Origin: Coriobacteriia bacterium
GTDB lineage: Bacteria > Actinomycetota > Coriobacteriia > Anaerosomatales > PALSA-660
Direction of reading: 5' to 3'
NCBI GenBank assembly: GCA_030652345.1
Contig: JAUSAU010000022.1
Coordinates: 1 to 14,306, forward strand
Length of the DNA: 14,306 nucleotides
The number at the start of each line of letters is the position of its first letter. Positions within the stretch are counted from its first letter, which is position 1. The translations under genes were made by a program, and so were the position numbers. The notes under the pieces were generated by a model. That model saw only the letters and a program-made list of their open reading frames with translations. It searched no databases and was not told where the DNA came from. This document shows, piece after piece, positions 12,531 through 14,306 of this stretch.

Positions 12531-14306
12531 ATGCGCATCACACGCTTGGCACTCGCTACCGTGACCGCGGCTCTGGCCACGCTCGCATTCGCGCCGACGA
12601 TCGCTTCGGCAGCCTTGCTCGTCAACGGCTACGGCCTCTCGTTCACCGGTCAGGCCCGCTGCCTCGACTGCCACGAAGGGTTCCACGCCAGTACCACACA
12701 CAGTGACTTCGCGAGCGCCACCGTCACCCCGGCGGCGACGGCGCCCGGCATGTGGCCGGCCGGCCGCATCGGCGTGGGTGAGAGCGTCAACGCGCCCGAT
12801 ATCGCGCTCGTGCTGGGTTCCAACACCGGGCTGCGCGAGTACCTCCGCTGGGTGCCTGCCGATGCCGGGACCGCAAACGGGCCGATCAAGATGGCCGCCG
12901 GCATGGAATGGGTGCCGAGCACGCCGAGCATCTGGGAGCTCGCGGCGACCGGCATCACGACCGGCAACTACACGTGCAGCCAGTGCCACCATCTCGCTGT
13001 CGCCAAGGCCGGCGTCAGCCCCCTGTCCGGGAACGCGGCCGGGGCCGCGGCGCCTGCGAGCAACGGATGGGCGCTGGAAGCGGGAGCGGACCGCACCGCG
13101 AAGGCGAGCTGGCTCAAGGGCGCGTCGATCCAGTGTGAAGCCTGCCACGGTACCGGCATGTCGGCCGAGTCCAGCGCCGGTGGGCATTGGCAGGCCGGCG
13201 TGAAGATCGTCGGCGGCTACGCATCGGGAGTGCGCGGGCAGGCGGCCAGCAAGCGCATCCTCGACTCGCAGGTCTGCGGCCAGTGCCATGGGACATACAA
13301 GAGCGGCTCCACTCTCGGCTTCACGCCCGACACGACCCTGACGAACTTCGTCACGCCGTTCGGCTTCGATGCGGTCCCCACCCGCGCCGCGTTCGAGGCG
13401 AGCTCGGGCCTTCGCGCCTCAGCGCGATTCTGGCCCAGCGGCCAGAACAAGGCGATGAAGCACTCCTACTACAGCGAATGGACACTCTCCGGCCACTCGC
13501 ACCGCGGCGCGCTGACCCCCGCATCCCCCGGCGCCTCCCTGTTCCAGAAGGCCGACATCGGCCACTTCACCTCGCGCACGAGCACGACGTGCAACCGCTG
13601 CCACACGGGCGAGGGCTACCTCAAGCGCAAGGGCGCGACCATCGTGGATTCGTGGACCGAGTCCACGGCTGCCGCCGGCCAGTACGGTCAGGAGTGCGCA
13701 GTGTGCCACTACGCGCACAAGGGAGACGGCTCGGGACTGGGCGTTCGCGAGCCGGACGGCCCCGGGATCGGGAGCAACAGGGGTCTGAGCACCGGCAACA
13801 CCTCACTGTGCGAGGACTGCCACAACTGGCAGCACGAGGTCCAGGGGACCGTCGCAAGCCCGGTGGCGAGCGGCCGTGGCCCCAGTCACCCGCAGCGCGA
13901 GGCGCGTCAGGGCCGTGGCCTCTTCGACGTTCCCGCGCCGAAGGCGTTCATGCCCGGTGCGAAGTGCGAAGAGTGCCACATGCCCGCGACCAAGGCGGAC
14001 TTCCCCGACGTGGGCCTCGAGCGCTACGCGGACCAGTCCTACAAGCGCTACAGCCACCGCATGTTCATCATGATGCCCGGCGATGCGAAGACGTGGGGGC
14101 TCGCCGCCTGGGGTGACTCGTGCTCTCCCTGCCACGCCGGCATGGAACAGGACGAGCTGCAGGCCTCGATCGTGGAATGGCAGGCGCAGGGGTCGGCCGC
14201 CAACACGGTCGCCGTCGACGCGATCGCCGGTGCGATGTCGCGCTCCGAGTCCTCCACCCCCGCCGGACGTGACCTTCTCGGCCGCGCCTTCCAGAATCAG
14301 AAGTTC
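12531..14306 (+). CDS. Exported multiheme c-type cytochrome (3'-truncated by window, at least nine hemes)
   Basis: The open frame runs off the window after 592 codons. A signal peptide is clear: MRIT, a hydrophobic stretch, and probable cleavage after ASA at residue 27. Nine CXXCH heme-c motifs follow, with first cysteines at residues 44 (CLDCH), 149 (CSQCH), 202 (CEACH), 249 (CGQCH), 354 (CNRCH), 389 (CAVCH), 427 (CEDCH), 479 (CEECH) and 531 (CSPCH). Many other histidines are available as distal ligands. Hemes would be attached outside the cytoplasmic membrane by a cytochrome c maturation system not seen here. Such proteins carry electrons in respiration or extracellular electron transfer; this one has no recognisable catalytic signature (for example of nitrite or hydroxylamine enzymes). 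Wide, uneven spacing suggests a large extended protein. ATG 12531 has GGGGGA upstream. The heme total and any C-terminal anchor lie beyond the window. Confidence 0.92.
   Translation, partial: MRITRLALATVTAALATLAFAPTIASAALLVNGYGLSFTGQARCLDCHEGFHASTTHSDFASATVTPAATAPGMWPAGRIGVGESVNAPDIALVLGSNTGLREYLRWVPADAGTANGPIKMAAGMEWVPSTPSIWELAATGITTGNYTCSQCHHLAVAKAGVSPLSGNAAGAAAPASNGWALEAGADRTAKASWLKGASIQCEACHGTGMSAESSAGGHWQAGVKIVGGYASGVRGQAASKRILDSQVCGQCHGTYKSGSTLGFTPDTTLTNFVTPFGFDAVPTRAAFEASSGLRASARFWPSGQNKAMKHSYYSEWTLSGHSHRGALTPASPGASLFQKADIGHFTSRTSTTCNRCHTGEGYLKRKGATIVDSWTESTAAAGQYGQECAVCHYAHKGDGSGLGVREPDGPGIGSNRGLSTGNTSLCEDCHNWQHEVQGTVASPVASGRGPSHPQREARQGRGLFDVPAPKAFMPGAKCEECHMPATKADFPDVGLERYADQSYKRYSHRMFIMMPGDAKTWGLAAWGDSCSPCHAGMEQDELQASIVEWQAQGSAANTVAVDAIAGAMSRSESSTPAGRDLLGRAFQNQKF

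Noticed and set aside
1..14306. tRNA, rRNA, CRISPR array, insertion sequence or phage genes
   Set aside because: No repeat-spacer pattern, transposase, integrase or RNA-gene signature was seen on either strand.

Overview
High-GC bacterial DNA with tightly packed genes, overlapping starts, NTG start codons and probable leaderless promoters. Together with a prepilin-like protein, a NarL-type two-component system and a CXXCH-rich exported cytochrome, this suggests an anaerobic or sediment-type Actinomycetota (a Coriobacteriia-like lineage is my best guess). That placement is inference from gene content and style; no rRNA or other marker is present.

The left part (1-5344) is mainly housekeeping. 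A fused 23S rRNA methyltransferase (rlmKL) and a PLP-dependent ACC deaminase/D-cysteine desulfhydrase-type enzyme lie on the minus strand. A plus-strand membrane protein with an N-terminal zinc ribbon and a pilin-like C-terminal domain diverges from them. It converges on a minus-strand pair, a cyclophilin and a NYN-LOTUS putative ribonuclease, and a perfect 16-bp hairpin terminator lies at the convergence point.

The right part (5642-14306) is all on the plus strand and concerns the cell surface and signalling. It holds a two-domain type IV prepilin-like protein and then a three-gene signalling operon in which each junction is a 4-bp stop/start overlap. The order is a NarL/FixJ response regulator, a membrane sensor that looks like a kinase paralogue without phospho-acceptor histidine or ATPase domain, and a complete HisKA_3/HATPase sensor kinase. 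A membrane-anchored PQQ-type beta-propeller protein on its own probable leaderless promoter follows, then an exported multiheme c-type cytochrome with nine CXXCH motifs before the window cuts it off.

The most interesting item is the sensor pair: a catalytically dead, DHp-truncated paralogue encoded between the regulator and its active kinase, which may form a heteromeric two-input receptor. Second is the reuse of one pilin-type globular domain in two unrelated membrane-anchoring contexts (a zinc-ribbon protein and a true prepilin). A functional link between the signalling operon and the pilin, propeller or cytochrome genes is suggested only by proximity.
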